Assembly (NCBI GenBank): GCA_013348725.1
Contig: CP054689.1
Coordinates: 112,501 to 176,500 of the forward strand
DNA length: 64,000 bases
Direction: 5' to 3'
Origin: Ectothiorhodospiraceae bacterium 2226
GTDB lineage: Bacteria > Pseudomonadota > Gammaproteobacteria > GCA-013348725
Both the position numbers and the translations under genes were made by a program. The notes beneath the pieces were generated by a model. That model made no database searches. It was not told the DNA's origin and was given only the letters and a program-made list of their open reading frames with translations. Of the stretch, positions 38,819 to 46,797 are shown piece by piece; the stretch's first letter is position 1; every line of letters starts with the position of its first letter.

Positions 38819-39723
38819 GGCTCCACACCCGCGCGCGGGTCGGCGTAGCCGAAGTGGTCGAGCATCTGCGCGGCGTGGCGGCGCACGGTCTCCACCTCCT
38901 CGTGGGTAAGCCGGGCAAGACTCGCGCGGTCCATGTCCTGCACGGGGATGCGTAACGACCCCGACCAGCTCCGGCCGCAGAAGCGCGCAATGTCCTTGAG
39001 CGCGGTCTCGGGCCGCTGCGCGATGTCCTCGTAACGCACCGCGAGAAATTTATCCACGCCGCGCGCATCCTCAAGCATCACGCGGTTCACGGTATTCCAG
39101 TGGGCGGCCGCCCGCGCCAGCGGCTTCTTGCCCCGCCGGCGGATACTGTCCGATACCGCGTAGCCGTTGCGCACCAGGCCGATGAAGTAGCTGCGCGGAA
39201 ACACTTCTTGCAGCCATTGCATGCGCACGGCATTGGCCGGCGTCTTCTCGATGATCATGCGATCGACGTCCTCGCCCAGCGTATGCATCCAGTCATGCAC
39301 CAGGCGCGGCGCGACCTCGGGTTGCTCGCCCGGGCGCATGCGAAACTTGTCGAGGCGTTCGGTCCACACGCGCCGGATTGCCCGCTCGCCGCCGCGCGTC
39401 AACGCCAGCGTCGCCATGCGCCCCTCCTGCTCGAAGCCGCACACCCCGTCCAGCTCGTTCAGCAACGTGCGCAGCAGGGTCGTTCCCGAGTTGTTGCAGC
39501 CGACGATGAAGCACCACTCGTGCGCGCCGGCGACATCCGCGTAGTGGCGCTCGAAGAAACGACGCCCGCCACCCACGTGCCAGGACAGCGCCCGTTCGAA
39601 GTCCCCCCACGCCTGCCCCCCCTGGCGCAGCAGCCGCCGCACGCCCTGATCCACGCGCGCCGCGAGACCGCTGCCGCGACGGGGCGCTAGCGGCATCCCC
39701 CGTTGTGTTTTCGCCGTCGCCAT
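38815..39723 (-). CDS. Sulfotransferase (PAPS-dependent), copy 2
   Basis: A 302-residue protein with the phosphosulfate loop GCNNSGTT at 75-82, following EWCFIV, and the 3'-phosphate region YFIGLVRNGYAVSDSIRRRG. Asn-Asn replaces the more usual Arg/Lys-containing loop of copies 1 and 3. ERLDKFRMRPGEQPEVAPRL and IIEKTPANAVRMQWLQ are typical of the Sulfotransfer_3 group. The ATG at 39723 has AGAGGA upstream; the longer in-frame extension is low-complexity, basic and likely untranslated. It is coupled to the next glycosyltransferase. It is not closely similar to copies 1 or 3, so it probably sulfates a different position or sugar. Confidence 0.8.
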   Translation of the reverse strand: MATAKTQRGMPLAPRRGSGLAARVDQGVRRLLRQGGQAWGDFERALSWHVGGGRRFFERHYADVAGAHEWCFIVGCNNSGTTLLRTLLNELDGVCGFEQEGRMATLALTRGGERAIRRVWTERLDKFRMRPGEQPEVAPRLVHDWMHTLGEDVDRMIIEKTPANAVRMQWLQEVFPRSYFIGLVRNGYAVSDSIRRRGKKPLARAAAHWNTVNRVMLEDARGVDKFLAVRYEDIAQRPETALKDIARFCGRSWSGSLRIPVQDMDRASLARLTHEEVETVRRHAAQMLDHFGYADPRAGVEP

Positions 39724-39970
39724 GCATTCCTCTCGCTTGCTTTCACGTCCTTGTGACTCGTCCTCCCGCCGCGCATGACTCGGCTCGCCGGTTTGGCGCT
39801 GAACGAGCGGTGGAACACAGAGGGGACTGAGTCGGCGTTGTCTGTACGACAACCTATTGTCATTGTGGCCCGCCCAACTGCGGCGGGCATGCACGTCCCC
39901 GCGGGCCGCGCGTTTCCTGCTGTGAGAATAGCAGCGCCCCTTAGCGATGCCAGGCGCCTAAGGGATCACC

Positions 39971-41110
39971 TCAGTACGATTCAGCACAGGCCGCCACGGC
40001 CCCCGGGACCCTTGCCAGCGCCTGCTCCAGGCAACGGCGCATGTGCGCGGCCGGCTCGAGCTGAGCCATGTAGTAGCGTCGATTGGCGGCGCGCATGCGA
40101 TCGGCCAAGTCGCGCTCCTCCAGCAGGCGTACGCAGGCCGCCACGCAGCCGTCAGTATCATCGAAGCTGAGCAGATTCCGCTCCTCGATCAGTGGCACGG
40201 GCAGTTCACACGGCAGCGCCTCGGTCACGATGGCACGGCCCGCCGCCACGTACTCCGCCAACCGGGCGCCGATCGAGCGATGCAGGCCGGTCGAGGTGAC
40301 CGCCACGGAACTGCCCTTGACAAGCTGCATGAAGCCTGCACGCGAGGTGCTGCGCTCGGTCAGACAGTCGGCATAGTGCGCGGCGGCATAGGGACTGGGC
40401 GCCAGACCCCCGACGAATCGCGGTCCGAGAGACCGGCGCAGCGCCCGCACGATCTCGGCACGCTCGTGGTTGAGGCGCGCCACCTCGTCGCGCTGCACAG
40501 GCGCCCATTCGGCCGGATCCCAAACCCGCGTCTGGAACAGCACCACCGGCTCGGACGACCCCTCTTGTGGCTCCGCCCACCGCTGCATGAAGGGGTATGG
40601 ATAATGCGCGGCCGCTTGGGGACGTCGCCAACGAAGGTAGCGGGTGCGCATCGCCGCGGCCGCCGCGCGTAGCGCTGCCGCCGTGCCGGCATGCTGCCGG
40701 CGATAATGCCAGGCCCGTGCCACCAGACCTCGCTCGTGCGGGCTGCTGCACGGCGCATACAGACCATAAGGCAAAATCTTTGCACGTCGCCGCGGCGCCA
40801 GCGCGCCGCTGGCGCCGCGGCTGTAACTGCGTTTGAAGTACACGTCGCAGGCGTCCAGGCGATCTAGCGCATTGTAGGCATGGCTGTCTTCCATATCGAA
40901 GCAGACGCGGCGGTGGATACCACGGACGCTATCGGCCACTTCCAGCCACAGCGTGTGCCCCGCATAGCTGGACTCGTCGCGCAGCGCGAGCGGGCGCCGT
41001 CGGAAGAAACCCACGCGCGCCTCACCCCGATGTTCGAGCTCGAACAGGCCCGCGTAGATAGGCGAACTGTGGCGCGGATGAGTGTCGGGATAAACGTTGA
41101 TGTCGAGCAT
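39971..41110 (-). CDS. Glycosyltransferase-like protein (CgeB/Glyco_trans_1_2 type)
   Basis: A 379-residue protein. The first half (MLDINVYPDTHPRHSSPIYA, CFDMEDSHAYNALDRLDACD, VYFKRSYSRGASGALAP) matches no GT family I can name. The C-terminal third reads HRSIGARLAEYVAAGRAIVT, then LPVPLIEERNLLSFDDTDGC and LLEERDLADRMRAANRRYYM, which resembles the donor-binding domain of Glyco_trans_1_2 proteins. ATG at 41110 is used; a TTG at 41155 directly abuts the upstream sulfotransferase stop and would add 15 basic residues. A weak dyad (39938-39964) lies just past its stop. Confidence 0.6.
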   Translation of the reverse strand: MLDINVYPDTHPRHSSPIYAGLFELEHRGEARVGFFRRRPLALRDESSYAGHTLWLEVADSVRGIHRRVCFDMEDSHAYNALDRLDACDVYFKRSYSRGASGALAPRRRAKILPYGLYAPCSSPHERGLVARAWHYRRQHAGTAAALRAAAAAMRTRYLRWRRPQAAAHYPYPFMQRWAEPQEGSSEPVVLFQTRVWDPAEWAPVQRDEVARLNHERAEIVRALRRSLGPRFVGGLAPSPYAAAHYADCLTERSTSRAGFMQLVKGSSVAVTSTGLHRSIGARLAEYVAAGRAIVTEALPCELPVPLIEERNLLSFDDTDGCVAACVRLLEERDLADRMRAANRRYYMAQLEPAAHMRRCLEQALARVPGAVAACAESY

Positions 41111-41155
41111 CTGTGCGTGCCCTATTCTCGTTCGTGGTCGTCGGTGGATCGCCAA

Positions 41156-42130
41156 TCAACGCGCCGACACGAAGCGCAAGCCGTGCCACCAGCCGCCCCA
41201 TGCCCGTCGCTGGAAAGCCAGCCAATGCACCCCGTCGCGCAGCTTCAGCGCCTGCATCGCCGCAGCACCCAGGCGCCAGTGCGGGATATTGGGAAACTCG
41301 CGCGCGTAGCCCAACTCATCGAGCAGCGGCCCGCACAGGCCCTCGATCTGACGCCGCGTACGTTCCGCCATGTCGCGCTGGAAACGACCGGCGTTGTCGC
41401 TCACCACACCTTTCTGACCCTGAGCCCAACCGAGGTTCTCCGAGGGGCGCTTGAGCTGCACCCGCGCGGGGTCGAACGGCGCTCCCAGGAAAGCCACCAC
41501 GCGCGCCACCTCGCGTTCCGGGTCACGGACCAGGTCCTCGTAACGCAGCTCAAGATAGCGTTCTGACCCGATCGCACGACCCACTCGCCGCGCGGCCGAC
41601 ACTGCATCGAACCACCGCTGAGCGGTACGCAGTTTGTGCTTGCCCCAGGCACGTTCCGCCGACAGAGCCACATCGCGCGGATCGCGCACGATGTGCACGA
41701 AGCGACTCGCGGGGAAGTGGCGCGCGATCACGTCCAAGCGCTCGACGTGGGCCGGGGACTTGTCGCCCCACCGCAGCCGCTGCCATGGTCCGGCCGGCGC
41801 GCCCTCGCGCGCGTACAGGGCGCGGAACAAACCCTCCAACACCTGCGGCATGCGATAGCCCGGACATTGCGCGTACCACTCTTCCGCGGTGGGGGCGACG
41901 CCCTCGCTCTCCCAGTACCAGTAGGCCTTGGTGCGCGCCATATCCTGCGCGAGGCGTTGGAAGTTGCGGCGCTCGGCGAGATCGCCATACGTCCGCGCCC
42001 GCGTCAGGAAGTGCGGAAAGAAGTTGGTCTCCCCGTCGGGGATCCACAACCCAGGCTGCTGCTTGATGAGCGCGCGCAGCAGCTTGGTGCCCGAGCGCGG
42101 GGTTCCGGTGACAAAGAACGGAGCGCTCAT
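41156..42130 (-). CDS. Sulfotransferase (PAPS-dependent), copy 3
   Basis: A 324-residue Sulfotransfer_3-type enzyme. The phosphosulfate loop is GTPRSGTK at 9-16, the 3'-phosphate region RFVHIVRDPRDVALSAERAW, and a conserved RWGDKSPAHVERLDVIARHF lies between. LELRYEDLVRDPEREVARVV is a further family block. Length and motifs are normal. It overlaps the upstream glycosyltransferase by four bases (ATGA). It is closer to general carbohydrate sulfotransferases than copies 1 and 2. The acceptor is unknown. Confidence 0.85.
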   Translation of the reverse strand: MSAPFFVTGTPRSGTKLLRALIKQQPGLWIPDGETNFFPHFLTRARTYGDLAERRNFQRLAQDMARTKAYWYWESEGVAPTAEEWYAQCPGYRMPQVLEGLFRALYAREGAPAGPWQRLRWGDKSPAHVERLDVIARHFPASRFVHIVRDPRDVALSAERAWGKHKLRTAQRWFDAVSAARRVGRAIGSERYLELRYEDLVRDPEREVARVVAFLGAPFDPARVQLKRPSENLGWAQGQKGVVSDNAGRFQRDMAERTRRQIEGLCGPLLDELGYAREFPNIPHWRLGAAAMQALKLRDGVHWLAFQRRAWGGWWHGLRFVSAR

Positions 42131-43359
42131 GCGCCGACCTCCCGCTCGACACCGTACAGCGCCACCAGATCGTCGACGACCAGGGGGAGCGCATAGGCGC
42201 GCTCCACGCGGCGCCGGTTGTACGCCCCCATGCGCGCGCGCCTTGGTGCGTCCCCGATGAGCCGTCGCAGCGCCGCGGCCAGTTCCGCGACAGCGCCCGG
42301 CGCCACCAGATAACCGCTGCGCCCGTGCTCCACCAAGTCGGGTATTCCGCCGGCATGCGTCGACACCACGGGGTGTCCGTGCGCCATGCCCTGCAAGAGC
42401 GCGACCGGCAACCCTTCCCGGTACGAGGGGAGCACCACAATACTGGGCTTACCGAGCAGACGTTCCACGCCTTCCCGATCGATCCAGCCGCAGATCTCGA
42501 CCCGCTCCTCGAGGCCATGTTCGCGCACGAGCGCGCGCGCCTTGTCGAGATCTCCGTCGCCGGCGATGTAGGCCCGCCACCCGGGCACCGCGCGCAGCTG
42601 CGCTAGCGCGCCGATCAGATCCCAGGCCCCCTTGCGTTCCCCGACCCGGCCCAGGAACACCAGCTGAACTTCGCTCGCTTGCACATCATCCGCTGCGAGT
42701 GGCGGGATAGCGACCGGATTGCCGAGCACGTGCACCCCTCGGCGCGTGCCGCGCAGTTCGGCGTAGAAGCGGCCCCAACTCGGACTGAGGGCGATCACCT
42801 CGGTGCGCGCCAGCGTCGCCCGTACATACCCGCGCGCCCAACGCGGCAGGCCGGCATAGAACTCCTGGAAGCTGGAGGCATGCATGTGGAACAGCGTTCG
42901 CCGGCCCAGGAGGCGCGCCATCCACAGGTAGACCGACTTACGGAAGAAGCTGCCGTTGGCGGCCACCATCAGGTGTACGACATCGGGACGCCAGAACAGC
43001 ATGTCGAAGCCGATCCGCAGCGCGGCCGCAACGGCCACCGCGAGCCTGAGGGGCAAGCGCCCTTCCAACTGGCTCCAGCGATAACGCAGAGAAACCCGGT
43101 TCGAAAGCCCGCCCCGGCGATAGAGTGCGTAGACGGCGGCGATCCCGCCCGGCGTGCGCTCGGGATGGACACCGATCATGAGTACCCGTGGCTTGGCAAA
43201 GCCGTCCTGCCTAGCCTCCACGCACGGCGCACCTTCCAGTGGCACTGCATGGAGCGACCGCTCGGACAGAGTCTGTTGCGCGATGGGTGCCGGCCGAACG
43301 GCGCGGCATACAGAGATGGAGACGTCGCCCATCTCCGTTTGAGTACTGCCATTCCTCAT
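42127..43359 (-). CDS. Glycosyltransferase family 4 protein
   Basis: A 410-residue GT4. After a variable N-terminal stretch of about 55 residues come PRVLMIGVHPERTPGGIAAV (acceptor loop), DVVHLMVAANGSFFRKSVYL and TLFHMHASSFQEFYAGLPRW. The C-domain has LVFLGRVGERKGAWDLIGAL and the donor block SYREGLPVALLQGMAHGHPV (EX7E). The ATG at 43359 follows GGGAGGG at five bases. A possible promoter lies about 60 bases upstream, making this the first gene of the sulfotransferase/glycosyltransferase operon. Confidence 0.88.
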   Translation of the reverse strand: MRNGSTQTEMGDVSISVCRAVRPAPIAQQTLSERSLHAVPLEGAPCVEARQDGFAKPRVLMIGVHPERTPGGIAAVYALYRRGGLSNRVSLRYRWSQLEGRLPLRLAVAVAAALRIGFDMLFWRPDVVHLMVAANGSFFRKSVYLWMARLLGRRTLFHMHASSFQEFYAGLPRWARGYVRATLARTEVIALSPSWGRFYAELRGTRRGVHVLGNPVAIPPLAADDVQASEVQLVFLGRVGERKGAWDLIGALAQLRAVPGWRAYIAGDGDLDKARALVREHGLEERVEICGWIDREGVERLLGKPSIVVLPSYREGLPVALLQGMAHGHPVVSTHAGGIPDLVEHGRSGYLVAPGAVAELAAALRRLIGDAPRRARMGAYNRRRVERAYALPLVVDDLVALYGVEREVGA

Positions 43360-43418
43360 TGGACCCTCCCTGGTCCCAACCAGCGCCCTCCTGGCGTCCC
43401 CTCGTGTTGCTGTCGCTA

Positions 43419-43446
43419 ATTATGAGTTACGCGGCAATCGCGTCAC
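43419..43446 (-). promoter_or_regulatory. Candidate promoter for the 43.4-34.2 kb operon
   Basis: On the minus strand GTGACG (complement of 43441-43446) and CATAAT (complement of 43419-43424) are separated by 16 bases, matching -35 and -10 at four and five of six positions. It overlaps the stop codon of the preceding lyase-like gene. Confidence 0.35.
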
Positions 43447-44417
43447 CTGAGTATAGATAAGCTGCTGCGGTCTTGTACGATCTCGCACCGGACGCAGTTG
43501 TCCCCTTCGGGCTCGGCCTCACCGACCGGTTGCGCAGGTGCCGGTGAGACTTCGGCCGGCGGCGCGACGTCTACCGCTAGACCCTGCGGGGCAGCGGGGG
43601 TGCCACCGGTCGGCCCGTTCATGGTCGACACCGCCTCGAACTGATTGGAGCCCAGCGCCACCCGCAGGTCACCATAGTACAACGAGCGCTGATTGGTGTT
43701 GGTACGGCGGCTGCTCCAGCTCGGCTTGTAGATACCGATCTTCATGTTCGGACCCTTGCGGTCATTGAACATGGTGCGCGTGCGCTGCGACAGCACCTTC
43801 TCACCATCCTTCCAGATCTCGAGGATCCCGTCGGTCTGGTGGCTCCACTTGATCCGCATCACAAAGTGCGTCCAGCGGCCCGTCTCGTACGTGCCGAGCT
43901 TGCGCTGCACCCAACTCTGCCAGGGGCGGTCGTCGCGGCTGATGCACCGGCGCGAGTCGCCGACCGAGGTGACGATCCACGAGTCGTTGCGGATCGACAA
44001 GTTGAGGTTGGGCGCGCGCTGCGACGGGCAACCCGCGTCCGCGGCACCGTGAAACTGGAACAGGATGTCGTCTTCCGTATCCCGGTCGAACTTGTCCAAC
44101 CAAACCTTGAAGCCGTACCAGTACTCCTGCCCCGGAGAAGCGTTGCGGACATTATTGGGCACCATACCGCTGATGTGCACCAGCTCGGACCGGAACGAAA
44201 CGGGATCGTTGCGATTGAGCACGAAGCGCGCCGCCGTGCCATCACCGTCCGGCGCAGCCGTAACTGACGTGGTGTTGTTACCCGAGAATGCCCATTCGTT
44301 GATCTGCGAGAAATCGGTGTCGTAGATCACGTTCGCGCCCGCGCTCAAGGGCGCTGCAAGGGCCAGTACTGCCGCGGCCATCCATCCTTTACCAAACCGG
44401 CTTATTCCGCCTTTCAT
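43443..44417 (-). CDS. Secreted polysaccharide-lyase-like protein 1
   Basis: A 324-residue exported protein resembling the Polysacc_lyase/heparin-lyase-I-like jelly-roll family, which includes glucuronan lyases (PL20). The signal peptide is residues 1-28 (cut after SAGA). Fold blocks: FRSELVHISG near 75, EYWYGFKVWLDKF near 98, ILFQFHG near 118, GRWTHFVMRIKWS near 180, GILEIWKDGEKVL near 197 and KIGIYKPSW near 226. A Pro/Ala-rich tail of about 55 residues with two Cys (CVRC) follows. The ATG at 44417 follows GGGAG. The substrate is inferred to be the uronic-acid polymer of this locus; catalytic residues were not assigned. Confidence 0.7.
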   Translation of the reverse strand: MKGGISRFGKGWMAAAVLALAAPLSAGANVIYDTDFSQINEWAFSGNNTTSVTAAPDGDGTAARFVLNRNDPVSFRSELVHISGMVPNNVRNASPGQEYWYGFKVWLDKFDRDTEDDILFQFHGAADAGCPSQRAPNLNLSIRNDSWIVTSVGDSRRCISRDDRPWQSWVQRKLGTYETGRWTHFVMRIKWSHQTDGILEIWKDGEKVLSQRTRTMFNDRKGPNMKIGIYKPSWSSRRTNTNQRSLYYGDLRVALGSNQFEAVSTMNGPTGGTPAAPQGLAVDVAPPAEVSPAPAQPVGEAEPEGDNCVRCEIVQDRSSLSILR

Positions 44418-44549
44418 GTAGTCTCCCATCACCATGACCTGGATCGCGGGCCATGGTAATGAGCAGCAGACACTTGGAGCGGAACGGTTTCCCACTTCGC
44501 GCCCTAATCCGCCTTCTGGCGCCGCGACTTGGGAACCAGGTCGCGCGGA

Positions 44550-45290
44550 TCAGCGCATGCCCGAAGCTTGTCGCGGCGCCTCCTCCGCCTCGGCGACGAC
44601 CGCGGCGAGCGGCGTCGCGGCGCGCACCGGCACCGCCGGCAGTTCAGCCAGCGTCGGACGGCCTTGGCAGATCACGGTGAACGTCATCGTGAACCCCAGA
44701 AGCCGGCCTCGATGAAGACTGAATTCGGCAGCGCCGCCCGCTTCGAGCAGGGTTCCCAACGCGCGGCTGTCCAGAAGATTGAGGTCTTGCGCGCGGGGCC
44801 GCCCACGGCGCCACGCGTACCAGCGATCGAACAACGGCGTAATCCAGTGCAGAAAGGGGACCCCGGTGTGGGTCTCGATCGGGAACCATCGGTTGGGGGT
44901 AGTGAAGAATACGTTCTTGCCGACCCGCATCATCTCTTCAAGAAACGTCCGCTGGGCCTCGAAATCACCGACGTGTTCGATGACGGCGTTGCTGAACACC
45001 CAGTCGAAGGCACCGTCTGGGAACGGAAAACGACCGCCCGAGTAGGTCACAAACCGTTTGCCGGGGTGTTTGCGCGCCACCCCCGCAAGGTCATCGATGC
45101 CGAGACCGGTGTAGTCCTCGTCCCGGCCGCGAAAGTTCCTCAGGAAGTGATTCTGCGTAGGCGAGCGCTCATTGCCGGACACGCCTACGTCCAACACCTG
45201 ACCACCGTTGTACAGCGACCAGAAATGCGCTGCCTTGCGAGCGCGCGACGCGCGCATCACGGCCTGTTTCAGGCCCCCCCTCCTGGGCAT
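44550..45290 (-). CDS. SAM-dependent methyltransferase (class I)
   Basis: A 246-residue Methyltransf_11-type protein. The SAM-binding motif I is degenerate (VLDVGVSGNERSP), followed by GLGIDDLAGVARKHPGKRFV, the motif III-like FPFPDGAFDWVFSNAVIEHV and MMRVGKNVFFTTPNRWFPIE. FFTTPNRWFPIETHTGVPF is typical of enzymes in surface-glycan loci. The ATG at 45290 follows AGGAG; a GTG six bases earlier lies too close to that site. It sits between the two lyase-like genes and probably methylates a sugar in the same polymer or its lipid carrier; the acceptor is unknown. Confidence 0.75.
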   Translation of the reverse strand: MPRRGGLKQAVMRASRARKAAHFWSLYNGGQVLDVGVSGNERSPTQNHFLRNFRGRDEDYTGLGIDDLAGVARKHPGKRFVTYSGGRFPFPDGAFDWVFSNAVIEHVGDFEAQRTFLEEMMRVGKNVFFTTPNRWFPIETHTGVPFLHWITPLFDRWYAWRRGRPRAQDLNLLDSRALGTLLEAGGAAEFSLHRGRLLGFTMTFTVICQGRPTLAELPAVPVRAATPLAAVVAEAEEAPRQASGMR

Positions 45291-45524
45291 AACCACTCCT
45301 TATTCTTAGGCTCGTTCTACGCTTATTAAGGGGCATGCTTTCCCGACTGAGGGGAACTCGCCCGGTTGTTCTTCATCTTCCCGCCAGTCTAGCCGCTGCG
45401 TGCGGCGCGTCCAGCGAGAGCAGGCGCAGGCATCGCCGGCGTGCCGAAAACGTGCACTGCGTCACGCCTGGACCTCGCTATACATAAGCTTCCGGCACCT
45501 CCCTGTGCCGGTCCTACAAGCCAC

Positions 45525-46430
45525 TCAATCGTCCGACACGGAGACCCGCAGATCGCGCGGCGCGTGCGGCTCCACCACCCTGGACGGCGGCGTATGCACC
45601 GGAATGGTGGACACCATGTCGAAGCTGCCGCGGTGATCGGCGATGCGCACTGCGCCGGCGTAGCTGGCGATCCGGTCAACATTGGTGCTCTGGTCCTGAC
45701 GCCAGCTGAACTTGTAGATCCCCATGGTGATCTTGGGCCCGCGATCGTCGTTGTAGGCATTCGGGCCGCGGTGATCCACCTTCAGCTTGCCGTCCTTCCA
45801 GATTCGCAGGAGGCCGCCCTGACCCTCGTCGTACGCCCACTTGACGTTGAACACGAAGTGGTGCCAACGCCCGAGCTCCTGCTCGCCCACCACAAACCGG
45901 TTCCATGTAGTGAAGGTCTTGTCGGTGCTGTACTTGCGCTTGTCCGACATGCTCAGTACCACCCAACGGCCATCGTCGGTCGAGCCTAAGGACAAGGGCG
46001 GATTGCCGTAGATCTCGAGCAGATTGCCGGCCGCGTCGCGATCCGGCGTGCGGCCCCACTGGAACCAGTTCTCGCCGCGCACGTCAGGCTCATGCTCGTC
46101 GAGCCAGATGCTGAACCCGTACCAGTACTCCTTGCCGATCTCCGCGTTGCGCACTTCCGGGTGAACCTCATCGGAAATGAAGACGATCTCCGAGCGGTAC
46201 AGGCTGCCGTTGCTGCTGTCACCGTGCTCGATCTCGAAGTAGGCGGCTTTGCCGTACCCGTCCGGCGAGGGCTTGATCCGTGTGGTGGTATTGCCGTGAT
46301 GGCGCCACTCGGGCTCCAGAGACTCGAAATCGGTCTTGTAAAGCAACTGCGCATGGACCTGGGACGCACCCAGCATCATAGCGCCCGCGCACAGCGCGCT
46401 TGTCCATAGCCTTGAATGTGGGTACCTCAT
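45525..46430 (-). CDS. Secreted polysaccharide-lyase-like protein 2
   Basis: A 301-residue exported paralogue of the 43.4 kb protein. The signal peptide is residues 1-27 (cut after VHA). Shared fold blocks: LYRSEIVFIS near 77, EYWYGFSIWLDEHEP near 101, ENWFQWGRTPD near 120, GRWHHFVFNVKWAY near 187, GLLRIWKDGKLKVDH near 206, GPKITMGIYKFSW near 231. It lacks the Pro/Ala tail of the first copy. AGAGGA lies just upstream of the ATG. Overall similarity to copy 1 is moderate, so the duplication is old and substrates may differ. Confidence 0.7.
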   Translation of the reverse strand: MRYPHSRLWTSALCAGAMMLGASQVHAQLLYKTDFESLEPEWRHHGNTTTRIKPSPDGYGKAAYFEIEHGDSSNGSLYRSEIVFISDEVHPEVRNAEIGKEYWYGFSIWLDEHEPDVRGENWFQWGRTPDRDAAGNLLEIYGNPPLSLGSTDDGRWVVLSMSDKRKYSTDKTFTTWNRFVVGEQELGRWHHFVFNVKWAYDEGQGGLLRIWKDGKLKVDHRGPNAYNDDRGPKITMGIYKFSWRQDQSTNVDRIASYAGAVRIADHRGSFDMVSTIPVHTPPSRVVEPHAPRDLRVSVSDD

Positions 46431-46797
46431 TGTTTCCTCTTTTGTTTCTGTTTGCCGGGCTCCCTTGGTTGAGTTGGCTCCTTGCTCGGTGGGGCCATCT
46501 TAGGCAGCGCGCGGCGCCCGGGCGGGACCGTGTTCACACTCCGGCTGCGCCGCCGGCACACGCTCACGGGTTCTGGGATCCACTTCGCGACCCGACACCA
46601 CGGCACTGGCGCAAACCGGCGGCCGCGCCTGCACACCCTGCTATCTTCTAGGGGACCGATGAGGGATCCCGCCGCGGCGCGCACACCAACCTCATCCTCA
46701 CAAGGATGCGAATGCCCGCCGCCACAGCGGGGCACCGGGCACCACAATCACAAGTTTAGCGAACGTTCAGCGGCGCACAGGGGGGAGCAACAGCGCA
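46431..46797. other. 367-base divergent intergenic region
   Basis: Lies between lyase-like gene 2 (minus) and a glycosyltransferase (plus), and so must hold both promoters. A small dyad CATCCT-CACA-AGGATG is near 46694-46709. No clear promoter consensus or gene was found; open frames running through it lack binding sites. Confidence 0.45.
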
